Source of the DNA: Rhyzopertha dominica
Taxonomy: Eukaryota; Arthropoda; Insecta; Coleoptera; Bostrichidae
Direction: 5' to 3'
Length of the DNA stretch: 64,000 bases
NCBI GenBank assembly: GCA_025024175.1
Contig: QCXZ01000041.1
Coordinates: forward strand, 16,425,786 to 16,489,785
Positions 36,872 through 48,347 of this stretch are shown piece after piece. Under the pieces are notes generated by a model that was not told where the DNA came from, ran no database searches, and was given only the letters and a program-made list of their open reading frames with translations. The stretch's first letter is position 1. Each line of letters starts with the position of its first letter. The translations under genes and the position numbers were made by a program.

Positions 36872-36996
36872 AATAATAATAATAAAACACTTGTTTTTAT
36901 CCTACTTCCAATTTTTATTTTTGGCTGGCATTTGGCTTTGCCAAAAATAAAAATTAGAAGTAGCACAAAAACAAGTGTTTTATTATTATTATTATT
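36872..36996. repeat. Near-perfect hairpin with ~54-bp arms
   Basis: The left arm (36872-36925) reads AATAATAATAATAAAACACT, TGTTTTTATCCTACTTCCAA, TTTTTATTTTTGGC. The right arm (36940-36996) is its reverse complement with very few mismatches. The loop is 14 bp. It is a snap-back structure typical of a small fold-back MITE or an inverted duplication at a double-strand break. ORFs are absent. Confidence 0.8.
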
Positions 36997-36998
36997 AT

Positions 36999-37239
36999 AT
37001 CCTTAAGTAATAATTTTATTTTGTATGCATATATAGGACTCATTTGGTGCCCATACACTTTTTTTGTCGGTAATTTATGCCATGTAAATAATAATGAAGA
37101 TATGATTTGTTTGTAAATAAGTACATCTGCGTCACATTATTTACATCCACTATGGCGAAAAACATAACATTTTATTAAATTATTTAAAAAAATGGCATAA
37201 TAGCAGATATATTGAAAATAAACCTAACAATGCATATAC
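36999..37239. other. Non-coding spacer, probable intron start on the minus strand
   Basis: AT-rich DNA directly downstream, in the minus sense, of the exon donor at 37239-37238. Confidence 0.35.
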
Positions 37240-37335
37240 CTGTAAGCGCCCTGTGATGACCAGGGACTTTTCCGAGCACCTGTCGATGCTGCCGTCAGGG
37301 AGCTCGGGGATTCCTGGGAGGACTGATAGCGACAT
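37240..37335 (-). CDS. Candidate first coding exon on minus strand, possible 5' exon of the ASPP gene
   Basis: A 96-bp open segment is clearly richer in GC than its surroundings. It begins at ATG (minus strand, 37335) and encodes 32 residues starting MSLSVLPGIPELPDGS and ending SLVITGRLQ. It ends with CAG|GTATAT at 37240/37239, phase 0. The composition, the proline-rich peptide and the donor look like a genuine host exon. The peptide is not a family I recognise alone. The ASPP exon at 2218-2359 starts in phase 0 on the same strand, so joining the two keeps the frame; that link is inference. A Gypsy LTR begins only 8 bp upstream of the ATG, so any 5' UTR or earlier coding part has been separated or lost. 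Confidence 0.45.
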
Positions 37336-37343
37336 CGCCAAAT

Positions 37344-37494
37344 TGTAGGGGCGATGACGCACAGTAGTCGCCGAACCGAAAATATAGGAGGCGGAATTAT
37401 TATGACATTACGTCAGAGTGTTTTTATTAGGATTGTTCGAAGTGGTGCTTTTGGGTAAAAATAAAGTTTGTGTTCTGCTGTACGAGTGCTTTTA
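37344..37494 (+). repeat. 5' LTR of Gypsy element
   Basis: The 151-bp direct repeat starts TGTAGGGGCGATGACGCACA and ends CGAGTGCTTTTA. It contains AAAATAAAG, a possible polyadenylation signal, near its end. It is paired with 40935-41086. The LTR does not end in the usual CA. Confidence 0.85.
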
Positions 37495-37772
37495 GAGCAG
37501 CGGTGGGATTACTGCTCATAGACTTCGAGGAGGATGGTGTTTGGTTGTTGTTAAACAGTTACATACGAACTTGAATTTCTGTAAGTACGTACTATAGTAG
37601 TTACGAATAGTGTTGCGGACATTAACGATTTGGCCACGATTTGACTTGTAATAATCGTAACTATGATCGTCGTTCGCGACGAGAGCGCCATGATTCCCCG
37701 ACCTCGCGTACGCGTTGTGGTCGCGACAGCGGCAGCACGCCCGAGCCTCATAGGTACGAACGGGATTCTCCT

Positions 37773-40682
37773 ATGAGAAGCAGATCGGAAAGCGACGAAA
37801 GCACTCGTTTGGACAGACTGGAAACACTCGTTGAGCGACTGGTACGTAGTGAGTCCCGATCCTCTGACAACGTTCAACCACATGTAAGAATGACCATAAA
37901 AGGTGATTGCATACCAACTTTTTCTCCTGGAGACCCCAATCTGACTGCAACTAAATGGTTAAACAAAATCGAACAATTAGCGCACATCAGTCAGTGGGAT
38001 AAGCACATTATGATTTACCACATGCAGTCTCGGTTAACTGGGTTGGCCAGAACATGGTACGACCATCTTACAACGTATACATATACATGGGAAGAATGGA
38101 AATCCTTGATAAAAAGAATGTTTCCAGATCATCGCGATTTCGCAGCCACACTTAAGTTACTTGTAGAACGCATTAAGAGACCAGGCGAAACTATGACGAA
38201 ATATTGTTTTGCTAAAATGGATCTGCTGCAAACATGTAAAATCAGTGGCAAGGACGCAGTTTCTTGTATAATTGACGGTATAGGCGATCGCACCATACAA
38301 AATAGTGCCAAAGCCGGACGATACGAGACCCCGGAACGCCTATACGAGGAGTATCTTTCAACCATAGTAGACGATGTACCGCTCACAAAGGACGAGGAAG
38401 AAGATACAAAACCCGAACGATTATTTGACAAGCGTCGTCTAGAAAGACACAACACTCCCACGAGTAGGAAACCATATTCTAAACGATCTGATAGGAATGA
38501 GGGTACGATAGGCCGCAAGTGCTATAACTGTCGTGAAGTAGGGCACGTATACTCGCAGTGCCCCAAACCTCGGGTAGAATGCACGAAGTGTAAACTGTTA
38601 GGACACGAAGAGACAAGATGCAGGAAGGGGATTCCCACAAGGAAAACTGTGGAGGGCAAGTTGGTTGACTCGCAAAATGATTTACAGTCGTTCTATTTTT
38701 CCAATTGCAAGATCAATGAACAGGACAGTAGGGCCTACATCGATGCCGGATGCAGCACTGTTACGATACAATACGTCGAAGTAATCCGTTTGAAGCTTCC
38801 AATGACCCAGACTACGAAAACAATTCGTGGATATGGAGGAGGCATGGTACCTGTTTTGGGAAAAGTGAAGGCAAAATTGGCTGTGGATCTGGTAGAAGCG
38901 GAAGTAGATATGCTGGTGGTAGAAGATACTGCACAATCTGTACCAGTGTTGGTTGGACAACCTTTCTTAAATCAAATGAACGTCACAATGGTGATTAGGG
39001 ATGGTCAGCTTCGCCTGTTTGATTCTGCGTTGGCAGCACTTCCAGATGTGGAAAAGCTTACCCCCAGGAGGGTGGCTTTGTGGACCAAAGACGCTGTGGT
39101 TATTCCTCCAAACACGGTGGCGTTCGTCGAAGTGGTCGGTGATACAAAGGCTTACGATGGTGATGTATTTGTCGACGCGAAGACTTGCTCGAAACCAGGA
39201 CGAGAGTACAGCATCAGTAGATGCGTCACCACCTCTAGAAGCGGCGTCGTGGCTGTATGTAACAAGTCAGACGAGGACATCAGCTACGAAAAATCTACCC
39301 TTGTGATCAGAGGACAGCCATGTACACGTGAAAAACAGGACATTGAGGTAAGACCCATTTTAATCAATGTATGTGATCATGTTCTTAACCCGTTTACCAT
39401 TGACGACATTCTTACACAAATTGATGACGACTTATCCGTGGAGAACCGAAGGAAACTTCTCGACTTAATAAATAAATATAGGTCATGTTTCGCACAAAAC
39501 ACGGGGGAACTGGGTAAGACCGGGTTTGTGAAGATGCAGATCCAATTAATCGACGATAACCCCGTGACGTATAGACCTTACCGCCTTTCTTTTGCGGAAC
39601 GAGAAACCGTGCGACACATCGTTCAGGATCTTTTGGACAACGGCATAATACAGGAATCGACGTCTTCCTTTTCAAGCCTAATTTTGTTAGTGAAAAAGAA
39701 AACAGGGGAATACAGGATAGGCGTCGATTTTAGAGCACTTAATGCTAAGACGGTAAGAGATCGCTATCCTTTACCTCGGGTGGACGAATACTTGGACAGG
39801 GTACAGGGTAGTAAGTTCTTCACAACACTAGATCTGTCGTCAGGCTATCACCAGATAGCAATGGCCCCGGAAGCGGTAACAAAAACAGCATTTATTACCC
39901 CTGACGGCCACTACGAATATCTAAGGATGCCTTTTGGTTTGGTTAATGCTCCCGCTGTATTTCAGCGAGCGATAAATTCGGTACTGGGGAACGCCCGTTT
40001 TACCACGGCAATGGCTTATTTGGACGACACCCTGCTGCCAGCCAAAGATTTTGAAACAGTGATGTCAGCATTAGCTGAAATTATCGAATTGTTCCGGAAA
40101 GCGGGAATGACTTTTCGCCTATCTAAGTGCTTCTTTTTCCGAAAAACGATTGAATACTTGGGCCATGAACTGAGTGGGGAAGGGATCAAGCCGGGATCAG
40201 CAAAGACGGACGCTGTACAGTTGTTTCCTAAACCTTCTAATGCACACGAAATACGCCAGTTCGTTGGGCTAACGAGCTATTTCCGAAAATTTGTAAAGAA
40301 CTTTTCTGTCATTGCAAGGCCGATAACTATGCTCACGAAGTCAGGAGTTGCTTTCGAATGGGGTGATAATCAGGAAGTAGCATTTCAAGAATTAAAAAAG
40401 ATTTTGATCAATAGACCGGTGTTGGCTCTGTACAACCGGGAAGCGGAAACGGAGTTGTACACTGACGCTTGCAAGAATGGTATTGGTAGTGTTCTACTAC
40501 AGAGACAAGCTGACAGTTCGTTTAGGCTGGTGTGTTACTACAGCCNGCAGACGACAGAAACAGAGCAACGTTACCACTCGTATGAGTTGGAGACGTTAGC
40601 AGTGGTAATGTCGATGAAGCATGTCCAAGAGGGATTTGATCCCCAGAATAGGACGTTGGTGGCTGACCACACAAGAGTATGA
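37773..40682 (+). CDS. Gypsy Gag-Pol (Gag, protease, RT, partial RNase H)
   Basis: One frame is open from a TAA at 37623 to the stop at 40682. The first ATG is at 37773; an arginine-rich stretch upstream (from about 37641) is also open and may be coding. Order: coiled, charged N-terminus; capsid-like Gag core (about 37900-38370, with W-L-N-K-I-E and AR-T-W-Y-D signatures); two CCHC knuckles at 38520-38561 (CYNCREVGHVYSQC) and 38580-38621 (CTKCKLLGHEETRC); aspartic protease near 38740 (YIDAGC, active-site D kept but the D-(S/T)-G triad altered); RT with LDLSSGYHQI and the catalytic AYLDDTL box near 40015; RNase H start with YTDACKNGIGS near 40457. Near 40620 a roughly 75-bp deletion with frameshift removes the middle of RNase H, and the frame runs out at 40682. 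One ambiguous base lies near 40545. Function: particle formation and reverse transcription of the element. Confidence 0.9.
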   Translation: MRSRSESDESTRLDRLETLVERLVRSESRSSDNVQPHVRMTIKGDCIPTFSPGDPNLTATKWLNKIEQLAHISQWDKHIMIYHMQSRLTGLARTWYDHLTTYTYTWEEWKSLIKRMFPDHRDFAATLKLLVERIKRPGETMTKYCFAKMDLLQTCKISGKDAVSCIIDGIGDRTIQNSAKAGRYETPERLYEEYLSTIVDDVPLTKDEEEDTKPERLFDKRRLERHNTPTSRKPYSKRSDRNEGTIGRKCYNCREVGHVYSQCPKPRVECTKCKLLGHEETRCRKGIPTRKTVEGKLVDSQNDLQSFYFSNCKINEQDSRAYIDAGCSTVTIQYVEVIRLKLPMTQTTKTIRGYGGGMVPVLGKVKAKLAVDLVEAEVDMLVVEDTAQSVPVLVGQPFLNQMNVTMVIRDGQLRLFDSALAALPDVEKLTPRRVALWTKDAVVIPPNTVAFVEVVGDTKAYDGDVFVDAKTCSKPGREYSISRCVTTSRSGVVAVCNKSDEDISYEKSTLVIRGQPCTREKQDIEVRPILINVCDHVLNPFTIDDILTQIDDDLSVENRRKLLDLINKYRSCFAQNTGELGKTGFVKMQIQLIDDNPVTYRPYRLSFAERETVRHIVQDLLDNGIIQESTSSFSSLILLVKKKTGEYRIGVDFRALNAKTVRDRYPLPRVDEYLDRVQGSKFFTTLDLSSGYHQIAMAPEAVTKTAFITPDGHYEYLRMPFGLVNAPAVFQRAINSVLGNARFTTAMAYLDDTLLPAKDFETVMSALAEIIELFRKAGMTFRLSKCFFFRKTIEYLGHELSGEGIKPGSAKTDAVQLFPKPSNAHEIRQFVGLTSYFRKFVKNFSVIARPITMLTKSGVAFEWGDNQEVAFQELKKILINRPVLALYNREAETELYTDACKNGIGSVLLQRQADSSFRLVCYYSXQTTETEQRYHSYELETLAVVMSMKHVQEGFDPQNRTLVADHTRV

Positions 40683-40934
40683 TTTTACAGTTGAATAACG
40701 TCCCGGTCCTCAGATGGCGCATGCAGACGCGCTCAGTCGTAACGCTTTACCCGGCGCTAAGAATGCTGAGCTGGAAGATGACTTTGTCTTGCAGGTAGGA
40801 GTAGATCAGAATGACTGGGTCTTGGCAGCCCAGTTAAAGGATGATTTTTGCAAGCGTATTTACGATTGCCTGCAAAACGAACCAAAGACGAAAGAAGAGC
40901 AACGAATACATGACGAATATGCTCTTGCTCAAAT
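40640..40934 (+). pseudogene. Gypsy RNase H end and start of the integrase region, frame-broken
   Basis: In the +1-shifted frame the tail of RNase H resumes with RWWLTTQEYDFTVE, then an in-frame TAA, then RPG and MAHADALSRN, the normal RNase H-connection end of Gypsy pol. An open 102-codon frame starting at 40714 continues through an acidic linker (ELEDDFVLQVGVDQ) toward the integrase zinc-binding region (KTKEEQRIHDEYAL) and then reads straight into the 3' LTR. No HHCC or D-D-35-E block exists. The deletion joins pol to the first base of the LTR at the shared sequence CAAAT. Confidence 0.75.
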
Positions 40935-41086
40935 TGTAGGGGTGATGACGCACAGTAGTCGCCGAACCGAAAAATATAGGAGGCGGAATTATTATGACAT
41001 TACGTTAGAGTGTTTTTATTAGGATTGTTCGAAGTGGTGCTTTTGGGTAAAAATAAAGTTTGTGTTCTGCTGTACGAGTGCTTTTA
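40935..41086 (+). repeat. 3' LTR of Gypsy element
   Basis: It is a direct partner of 37344-37494, about 98% identical by eye. No purine tract precedes it, because the internal deletion ends exactly at the LTR. Confidence 0.85.
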
Positions 41087-43728
41087 TACCTATTTTCTTA
41101 ATTGGACAAAGCATATCTTATCCGTCTGTATTAGGATTTTACTCAATCATTCTTGGTGATACAGGCACGTTTTCATTAAAACGGCCGGTATACTATTGTG
41201 GTATATAAATGTGCATTGTATCAGCATTGCTCGGCCATTGTCAAACGGCCTGATATTAGAAAATATCAATGGGATAATTTTCTTTTGCAATATCATAAGG
41301 ACCTTGTAATGTCCATAACACTTGCCTAGAAGATAACACCGTAAGTTAGTTGTCAATGAAAAGATTCGTAATCCACATTTAGTGCTTAATCGGAATTTTA
41401 GGTGCAAAGGAGCATACTATAATTACATTAGCCATTAATTTTTTAGCTGTGTTCCGAACAGGGTGCAACCATCGCAAATTTAAGCCTAATACTTCAGTGA
41501 GCTGGCAAACATGTAGGTAACAATATTAGAATATGTGGGAATGAATTGTTTTTGTTTTCTTAATCATAAATTTATTCCCAATGCAAGTAGAAAGCTCAAG
41601 TACGCTAATTTTTATTTTTCATATCATTGTACCCGAATGCCAACTTCGTATAACAATAGATAAATCAACATTGTATCTATGTTATTTGTATCATCTTTTT
41701 TAAGCACTGGTGCTATTAATCCCAATTTTAAGACTATCCGTAAACTGACCAAACTTAATTGAATGATAAATAATAATAATAAGTTTTTGGGTGTTATTAA
41801 GTATCGCTACTAGTGGAGTTTACGACTGCTTAATCGTTGAGATATCACTACTGTTGGCAATTATCGGATTGTTCATAAATAAGTCGTGCCAAACGATAGG
41901 TTTAATCATCAGTCATCTGACAATACGGTATATCTGCTCGAGGATGATAAAAAAAACTAAGGCACTATAAACTCATGCAGATACGCACCTGTAACGGAAT
42001 GGCATCTAAACCTGACGAACGGTTCCAAGAGGAATTACACTTAACTATTTCAACTCCGTTTCTTATATGGTTTCCTGGAAACGGGATGCATTCAAGCGAT
42101 TATGCAGAAAGAGTTATTCCGGAGGAACAAATCGGGAGAAATCTAATAGTGCGCGACCGGAATAGCTAGGCAATTCTAGAGCGCACAAAAAGTTAATCTC
42201 GATTTATCTGCAGTAGCTGCAAATTGCTTATTGTTAAGTCACGGAGCAGTGGAATGAAATTTTACTCCAATTTTACACCTCTGAGTGAGAACGCTGACAA
42301 AGCAAGCTTTTGTCGTACGATATATATAGGTACAGGGTGCTAGGGATTGGTGCATGTCCCAAGAATTTCAAAGTGCGTTTATGAGGTAAAACATACCTGT
42401 ATACAATGTTTTAATAAAACAGTTTTCCAAAAATATTTCCCTCTGTTTAGGGATTGCTAAAAGCTTGCTTTGGGCACTAAAAATCGCATAAGTTTTGCTT
42501 TACAAATTACAGTTGCTTGATAATTATTGCACATTTACTTACTTTACTGTCAAAGTCAAATGTCGCAAGTTATCTTCTAGACAGCTAGTATTCACACATT
42601 CACGGTCAAATAATAATATGCTTTGTTTAATCCTTTCGTCAGCATTTTTCATGTAGTTTTCTATGAAACAAATCACTTCTTTTTTCTTACATGAAGACTC
42701 TGAGCCAATCCTACTAAAATAAAAACTTTGAGTTAGCTACTCGAATATTTCTATAAAGAATGTAGAGATCGTATAACAGCACTGTTATCAATTTTGATGC
42801 ATAAACTATTCCTAGACTTTTCTCTTGTATAATCGTTGAACATTCAGGAAACAGCTTTCAGAGCACCACAAAAGAAAAACCCCTGCAAATTGAATAAATA
42901 CTTCCACATCCAATTGTCAAAATGACATTTACGTTTTTATTTCTTTTACTATACGATTAGTAATCAGGCTTTGAGCATTTTTCTCTTTTTACATTTTTTC
43001 TAAGACAAACGGTCCTCGTGATATTAGCAAAATTACATAAATTTTTAAAATCTGTTTTTCCAAATAACTCGAAAAGTATTAACTCAACAAAAAAATTACA
43101 AGAGTACTTTCTGATCAGAAATTTGATTTCCTATAAAATCGCACGAACAGGGACTAGAATACGTTTTTGGAAATATTTCGAAAATGTCAAAATTTTCGAT
43201 AAATCTTCTAAGACACTTTTGGTGAGAAATTTTATTTCCTATCTGATGGTATTTTCATTTTTTTGAATATATTAAATATATTGGGAGATATTTAGGAAAA
43301 AACATTTTCTCTAAGTGACGCTTTTTTGCTAATATCTTCTAAACAATTTGCTGCACCGAAATAATACTCGCAGTTATACTACTAATCACATACTTAAACG
43401 AAAAAAAATAAAAATCTGCAAAAAGGGTAGTTACCCCCTAATTTTGCCCCTTCCCGATACCCAACTTACACAAATTTCAAGTATTTCGAAACTTATCGTG
43501 TCCACAAACAGAACCACAGACACACAGCCACACAGACAAGAAATTTTTTTTGCTAAAATTTTGTTTTTTTTACGTTTTCGACCATTTTAAAGCGAATGAG
43601 CAAGTAAAAATTTTTGAAATTTTTTTTTCGCAAAACAATACAATACTTCCGTTCCGTGGAAGTAAAAATACCAAGCGCCAGTTCTGCAGTTGAGCATTTC
43701 ATATTCCTGTCTTATTTATTATGAACAC
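41087..43728. other. Unassigned stretch
   Basis: No supported gene. Frames at 41147-41407 (-), 41975-42169 (+) and 43018-43590 (+) show no recognised domain; the last is low-complexity AT-rich DNA. A CAGGGTGCT near 42333 resembles the fold-back terminus but has no partner. Confidence 0.3.
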
Positions 43729-44591
43729 AAGGTATCTGAAATGATTCGTGCATCCAGGCGCTTGTGGAAATTATCGATTGGATCAAATTTGCCGTCTCTC
43801 AGGAAAATTAACACAACTACTGCTTTGACATCTCTGTCATCTGTCGATTGTTAAATTATTTGATAAATGTTAATATGGTAAAACGCGTGGGAGTGTGTAT
43901 TTCAATATAATGCTGTAGTGTTTTGTGGGATAGTTATTAACTTTAAGATTGAAGAAAGCTCAAATTTCGGAGCCGTGGGTGACACGGTTTGATATTATTG
44001 GTATAACTTTTAGGTTATGTATCGCAGTTGTAAATTGTAGCGTGCTGAACTAAAAGATGTTTTTAGCCTGCCACAATGGTAAAATTCAGTTAGCTTAAGT
44101 GACAATGACGTTAGCTGCACTACCGTGGTACCGGCCATTTTACGGCGACGTTTTCTAACCTAAAAATTGTAAACAGCTAAATTGTGGCGGTGCAGTGCTA
44201 GTTACAAAAGAAGTGCAAACATTAAATTAGGGAAATGAACTGAGATTGACTGTGTAGGCTTTCATTTGTGAAAAATAGTTAAAATTAAAAAGTCATGTCT
44301 GGAAGGCAGCGATTGCGACAAAAGTTACGACGGACGTAGTTGTGTAGCTTCTTACAAGTAAATTATTGTTATTACTTACCTTTGAAGGGAAATTATAACC
44401 ATAAGTTGTCGGAAAATCTTTATAAACCGTCAATTTCGTGGCTATAGCTTTATCCGCAACCTACAGTACAGTATTTGACAGTTGACAGAATATTGTGCTT
44501 ATTGTAGCTTGTCAGCAGATACAAAAAGGCGGCACTAAGAATTCAGAAATCAACGCTGCCCTCGTTGTATGAATCATTTATAGAAACCCTG
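43729..44591. mobile_element. THAP-element family, copy 2 (~863 bp, non-coding)
   Basis: The right end TATAGAAACCCTG is intact and followed by TA (44592-44593). The left end is worn (GGTATCTGAAATGATTCGTG in place of GGTTTCTATAAATGATTCAT). It carries the same terminal blocks as copy 1 and in addition a middle shared with copy 3: GTGACAATGACGTTAGCTGC, a CGGCCATTTTACGGCGACG block, CTTACCTTTGAAGGGAAATT, and AATTTCGTGGCTATAGCTTT. No transposase remains. It is intermediate in length between copies 1 and 3. Confidence 0.8.
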
Positions 44592-44593
44592 TA

Positions 44594-46954
44594 TAAATTA
44601 GCCAAGTATAATTAAAAGGTGTTTATTATCTTTATTAATAAATAATGTAAGTTTATTAATAAAATTAATATTTTTAGTGAAAAATAACTATATAGATAAA
44701 TTGTGCTATGTAGATACCGGATTCTACAGAGTGCGGATGACCGCTTAGCGTTATCATACATATGGCAGCTCTTCGCGCTTTTGATGCTTTATTTCAAGAA
44801 CGGTTAATTGTAGGTATAAAATATTGACCAAGAACAAATTTTTGCGCTAACTTATAAAATGCAAATATTAAGATTTGCGCAAATTTATCGCTCATTAGAT
44901 ATCTTTAATTCCGAGGTTGAATCTTTATTTGACTCGATTAACACGCGTCATACTTTTTTTTAATGATTCACTATGGCGATTTATAAATTTCAGATTTGAA
45001 ATCGAGGTGGGAAACGGCACTTCCTTTTCAGACGCGCATCTTCATCTGTTATAAATAATGTTATCATCCTAGAGGTTCATCTTGGTTTCACCTTAGAAAT
45101 GACTTTGCACATCTTTACAATTTTTGTATGTAATAGAGGAATTATACAATTTGCAGATGTGACAAATTTTTTTTTGTTTTACAATTACACTAAACCAGCT
45201 AAATTAGAATTTGTCAGTTTTTAAGTTTACTTTTCTCAAGTCAAAGGGTGTTTCCTAATATTTCTATTTTTAAACTATGCCTTCCACCAACACCGGCTTT
45301 AATAGAAGATAAGAAGGTAGCCACAACTTTTCCCTTATCCAAACATTTATTAATAAATAAATATGCCGTGAAAAACGAATAACGTCAAATCTTTGCGTTT
45401 TTATTGTTATGTCTGTAAGATTCGACAATCTTTCTAAAGATTCTCAAAGACAAGAAATAAAATGATTACTTTCCTCGAAAGTTCAAACTGTACCTATTTA
45501 TTTCTCAAAATTACACTTTTTTTATTAAAATAACATGTATCCGGGCAATTTTTAATACATTAACTTGTCAAAACTTTTCCTTGAGTGTTGGCTAGGTACC
45601 TACTCATTTTAACAAAAGCTGTATCCGAAAGCAATATAAATACATTCTCCTGAACAAAATATTTCCCAAAAGGAATACGTCGTGAAAAATATGCCCTTTA
45701 AAAATAGTAATTCACCGAATATTAGCTGAGGGAAAGGAGTACTAAATTTTCCACTATAAATCTTGTTTCAAGTCTTACTTCATAGAAACCCGTGCTATCA
45801 GAGTTCATAGATTTTTCAGGCGGAAGTATCTGCTTTACTGCAAGAAAGGATTTACTTCAATCGCTACCACCGTAAAAGGATCGAGATCCCTGTAAATTTA
45901 ACCTTATCTAGAAGAAATAAATTTTACCTCACCTACCGACCTTTAGATTACAAGTCGATAGACTTACAGTATCACAAAGGCAAGCACTAACATTGACAAA
46001 CTCCCTTTTTTGGACACAAAGGAATAAATCTGCAGCAAAACTCACAATGATAAGGTGTGTAGGTACATGGTTTGTGCATGCAACAGATGGCTTTAGATGA
46101 GAATTATTACGGTCACACAAACTTGTTATAGCGGTATTAATAAGCAAGTTCTGCTCATAGATATCTGAGTGAATGGCATATGACATTGACTACTTATAGG
46201 TAACTATATGAATCCATAGATATTTTAGAGCTTGAACGCAATGGCGCATAAAATAATTTATCAAATGCGTTTATTAACAAATATGAAGCGACTTCCATTA
46301 TCTTGGTAACAAGGACTCGTTTAGATATGTCGGTCACTAGGAACTTTGGATTACTGCATATTTTTAAACTTCAATAATTTTCAAAGATTTTCGGTGTTAT
46401 GGCATATGAAGAACTTACCTAAATTCTTTTATCGTTTGTATTTCTTGGCTAACCGTAGTCGATAAAATACGTGACTGACAGCCAACGAAACATAATAAAA
46501 TACTATGGAAGAGAAATACCTATACTTCTTAAGAACAAGTGTAGACATATCGTTTTCCCATTCCATGCCGCCGACCGCCATCAATCTTCGTTTATTAAAT
46601 GGAACATTAGATCCTACGTGAAACCAAAACCTGATGTTGAGTTGGGACGAAAGTCACAGAACAATAAAAGTAAATTGTTCGTGAGACTACAATATCCAGT
46701 AATAATGAGAATAAGCGATGCTCAGAATCCCTTTGTGCCGTTTTTTCTATTTTACGATGAATTAAGCTTTTGATTTATACGGTGACTATATCTTATAACT
46801 GTGTTAGGTATATACTTATATATAATAATATTTTCACATATTCGTTTATCTTGCATTAATATAAATATTCGCATACGAACTATTATCATACAGTTCCTAT
46901 TAAATAATATTTCAAAGAGTAATAATAATAATGTTAACTACACAAATTAAACAT
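44594..46954. other. Unassigned stretch with one unrecognised 100-codon ORF
   Basis: The plus frame at 46471-46773 (100 codons) is mixed in composition but has no domain that I recognise. Nothing else is supported. Confidence 0.3.
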
Positions 46955-47130
46955 GTCAAGAATCTTTACCGAAATAATTTAGAAAATTTAATACGCGTTT
47001 CGGCGGCTAATCTGACATCTTCAGTAGAAGTAAACTGAATGACTTCTTAAAATCTATGTCTATATTTAACCGCAAAATATTCTTTTGGCCAATTCTCAGT
47101 GGAAGGTCAGGTCAACAAAACATTAATTCA
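46955..47130 (-). repeat. Dispersed repeat family D with CTGAAGA...GAAACG motif (Penelope-like end?)
   Basis: On the minus strand: CCACTGAGAATTGGCC, GAATATT, GGTTAA, then CTGAAGATGTCAGATTAGCC, GCCGAAACGCGTATTAAAT, and TTTCGGTAAAGATTCTT. The plus strand at 52298-52440 shows the same order of blocks, so this is one repeat family. The CTGAAGATG...GCCGAAACG arrangement is commonly seen at Penelope-like element ends, where hammerhead ribozyme motifs have been reported. No PLE reverse transcriptase or GIY-YIG domain is visible here. Confidence 0.5.
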
Positions 47131-47630
47131 TTGTACATTGTGAATTTCGAATAGAACTGGTTTCAAACACATTGAATTCTAAGTTGTTAGAAACCCCTGG
47201 TCTGTGTATTAAATTTAAGGTTACAGGTGCTGAATTGTATTTTTTTCATGTAATTTATCCTTCAAACATTCCGATAAAGACTTTATTAGAGAAGCATTCA
47301 AAATTCAAATTTGATTAATTGCACAAATAAGAAAATCGTGACATTAAAAATCTCAAGGATCAAAATTGCTTTTATCTGAAAGCCGAAATTAAGTTATTAT
47401 ACTGGATACAAACCAAACTACTTCGAAAGGATCAAAGACCTTCTCAAAAAGGTCCGTAAAAAATGCTGCCTCAGAAGCCACTTACAAAATTGCTATATAA
47501 ATAATATTATTTAGTGTCACAACCTCATTACACCTTCCTTGGGATAAAAGTAACATGTTTTAAACCCAAGTATGCCTAAAATGTACGTCTTTCCTAAAAT
47601 TCATTGAGCAGGTAAATCGGCGAGACATAT
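47131..47630. other. Unassigned stretch
   Basis: No supported feature. Confidence 0.3.
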
Positions 47631-47660
47631 GCCCAGTTGCACAAAATGTGGTTAACAGTG
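47631..47660 (+). repeat. Fragment related to the palindromic repeat at 49.7-49.9 kb
   Basis: GCCCAGTTGCACAAAATGTG followed by GTTAAC matches the minus strand of about 49875-49903 (GGGCCCAGTTGCACAAAGCG, TGGTTAACC). It suggests a shared family E terminus. Confidence 0.45.
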
Positions 47661-47735
47661 ATGGACGTTTACGCGTAAATTATAATTGTCTATGTTACAC
47701 GGTAGAAAATATAGATAAAGCACTTTGGCTTTTGT

Positions 47736-47869
47736 GGTCAACGTTTATTGGATTTTTCCCTAACATATTAACATTAGTTTGCAGAGAGCAATCTAACAAG
47801 TAAAACTAACCTCTGAGGATGCCGACGCACAGGTGAAACGTTAGGAGTAAATCCCAATAAACGTCGGCC
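47736..47869 (+). repeat. Inverted-repeat-flanked segment with CTGAGGA...GAAACG motif
   Basis: Arm GGTCAACGTTTATTGGATTT (47736-47755) is repeated in inverse as AAATCCCAATAAACGTCGGC (47849 on). Between them, CTGAGGA (47813-47819), a GCC/GGT-capable stem and GAAACG (47835-47840) repeat the motif layout of family D. The order is compatible with a small structured-RNA element; function is unproven. Confidence 0.4.
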
Positions 47870-48339
47870 TAAACTAATACAGAAGATTATTTTATTTCTA
47901 ATTTTCCTATTTCGCTGGCTTCTAACCGTGTCGAATTTCTTTTAGAAAAATTAAATATTTATCTTACAAACTTATTGTACAGTTTAAATTAAATTTCGCG
48001 CTGCTTTCTACACATCCGGCAATAGCGCCTCAAGCGAGAGGGGGTGTAGCCAAGAGGAGACGCCATTCTGATAGTTAACCTAAACTCTCGAAGGTAAGCG
48101 TACCTACTTATAAGAGCGCGGAGCGATGCAGTGATAAATGATAATAGCGGATCACTGCAAAAACAAAACCTACGGTACCACACCGAACACTTATATAACA
48201 TATTTTAATAAGTCTTTACGGTATCTAAATGGATTTCTTACTTCTTTCGCATACAAAGACAAAGCATGTGTTTACTTGATACTTGCTGCTTCAGATCAAT
48301 GTGCCTAGTTCAGTAATGAGAACTGCTTCTATATCCTGT
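47870..48339. other. Unassigned stretch with a TATA-like box
   Basis: A segment at 48010-48160 is GC-richer, with CTTATAAGAGCGCGGAGC at about 48107-48124, resembling a core promoter. No gene or repeat partner was found. Confidence 0.25.
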
Positions 48340-48347
48340 CAAAATAG

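Larger units (their letters stand above)
37344..41086 (+). mobile_element. Gypsy LTR retrotransposon, integrase-deleted
   Basis: A 3.74-kb plus-strand element bounded by two short direct LTRs, 37344-37494 (151 bp) and 40935-41086 (152 bp). The LTRs start TGTAGGGG and differ only at about two substitutions and one A-run length change, so the insertion is recent. Just inside the 5' LTR the sequence GAGCAGCGGTGGGATT is the likely primer binding site region; a comparable string follows the 5' LTR of the element at 59.5 kb. Gag, protease, RT and part of RNase H are present; integrase and the polypurine tract are gone, because pol runs straight into the 3' LTR. The 4-5 bp flanking the two outer ends do not match, so no target duplication is seen. 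The element must depend on another copy for movement. Confidence 0.9.
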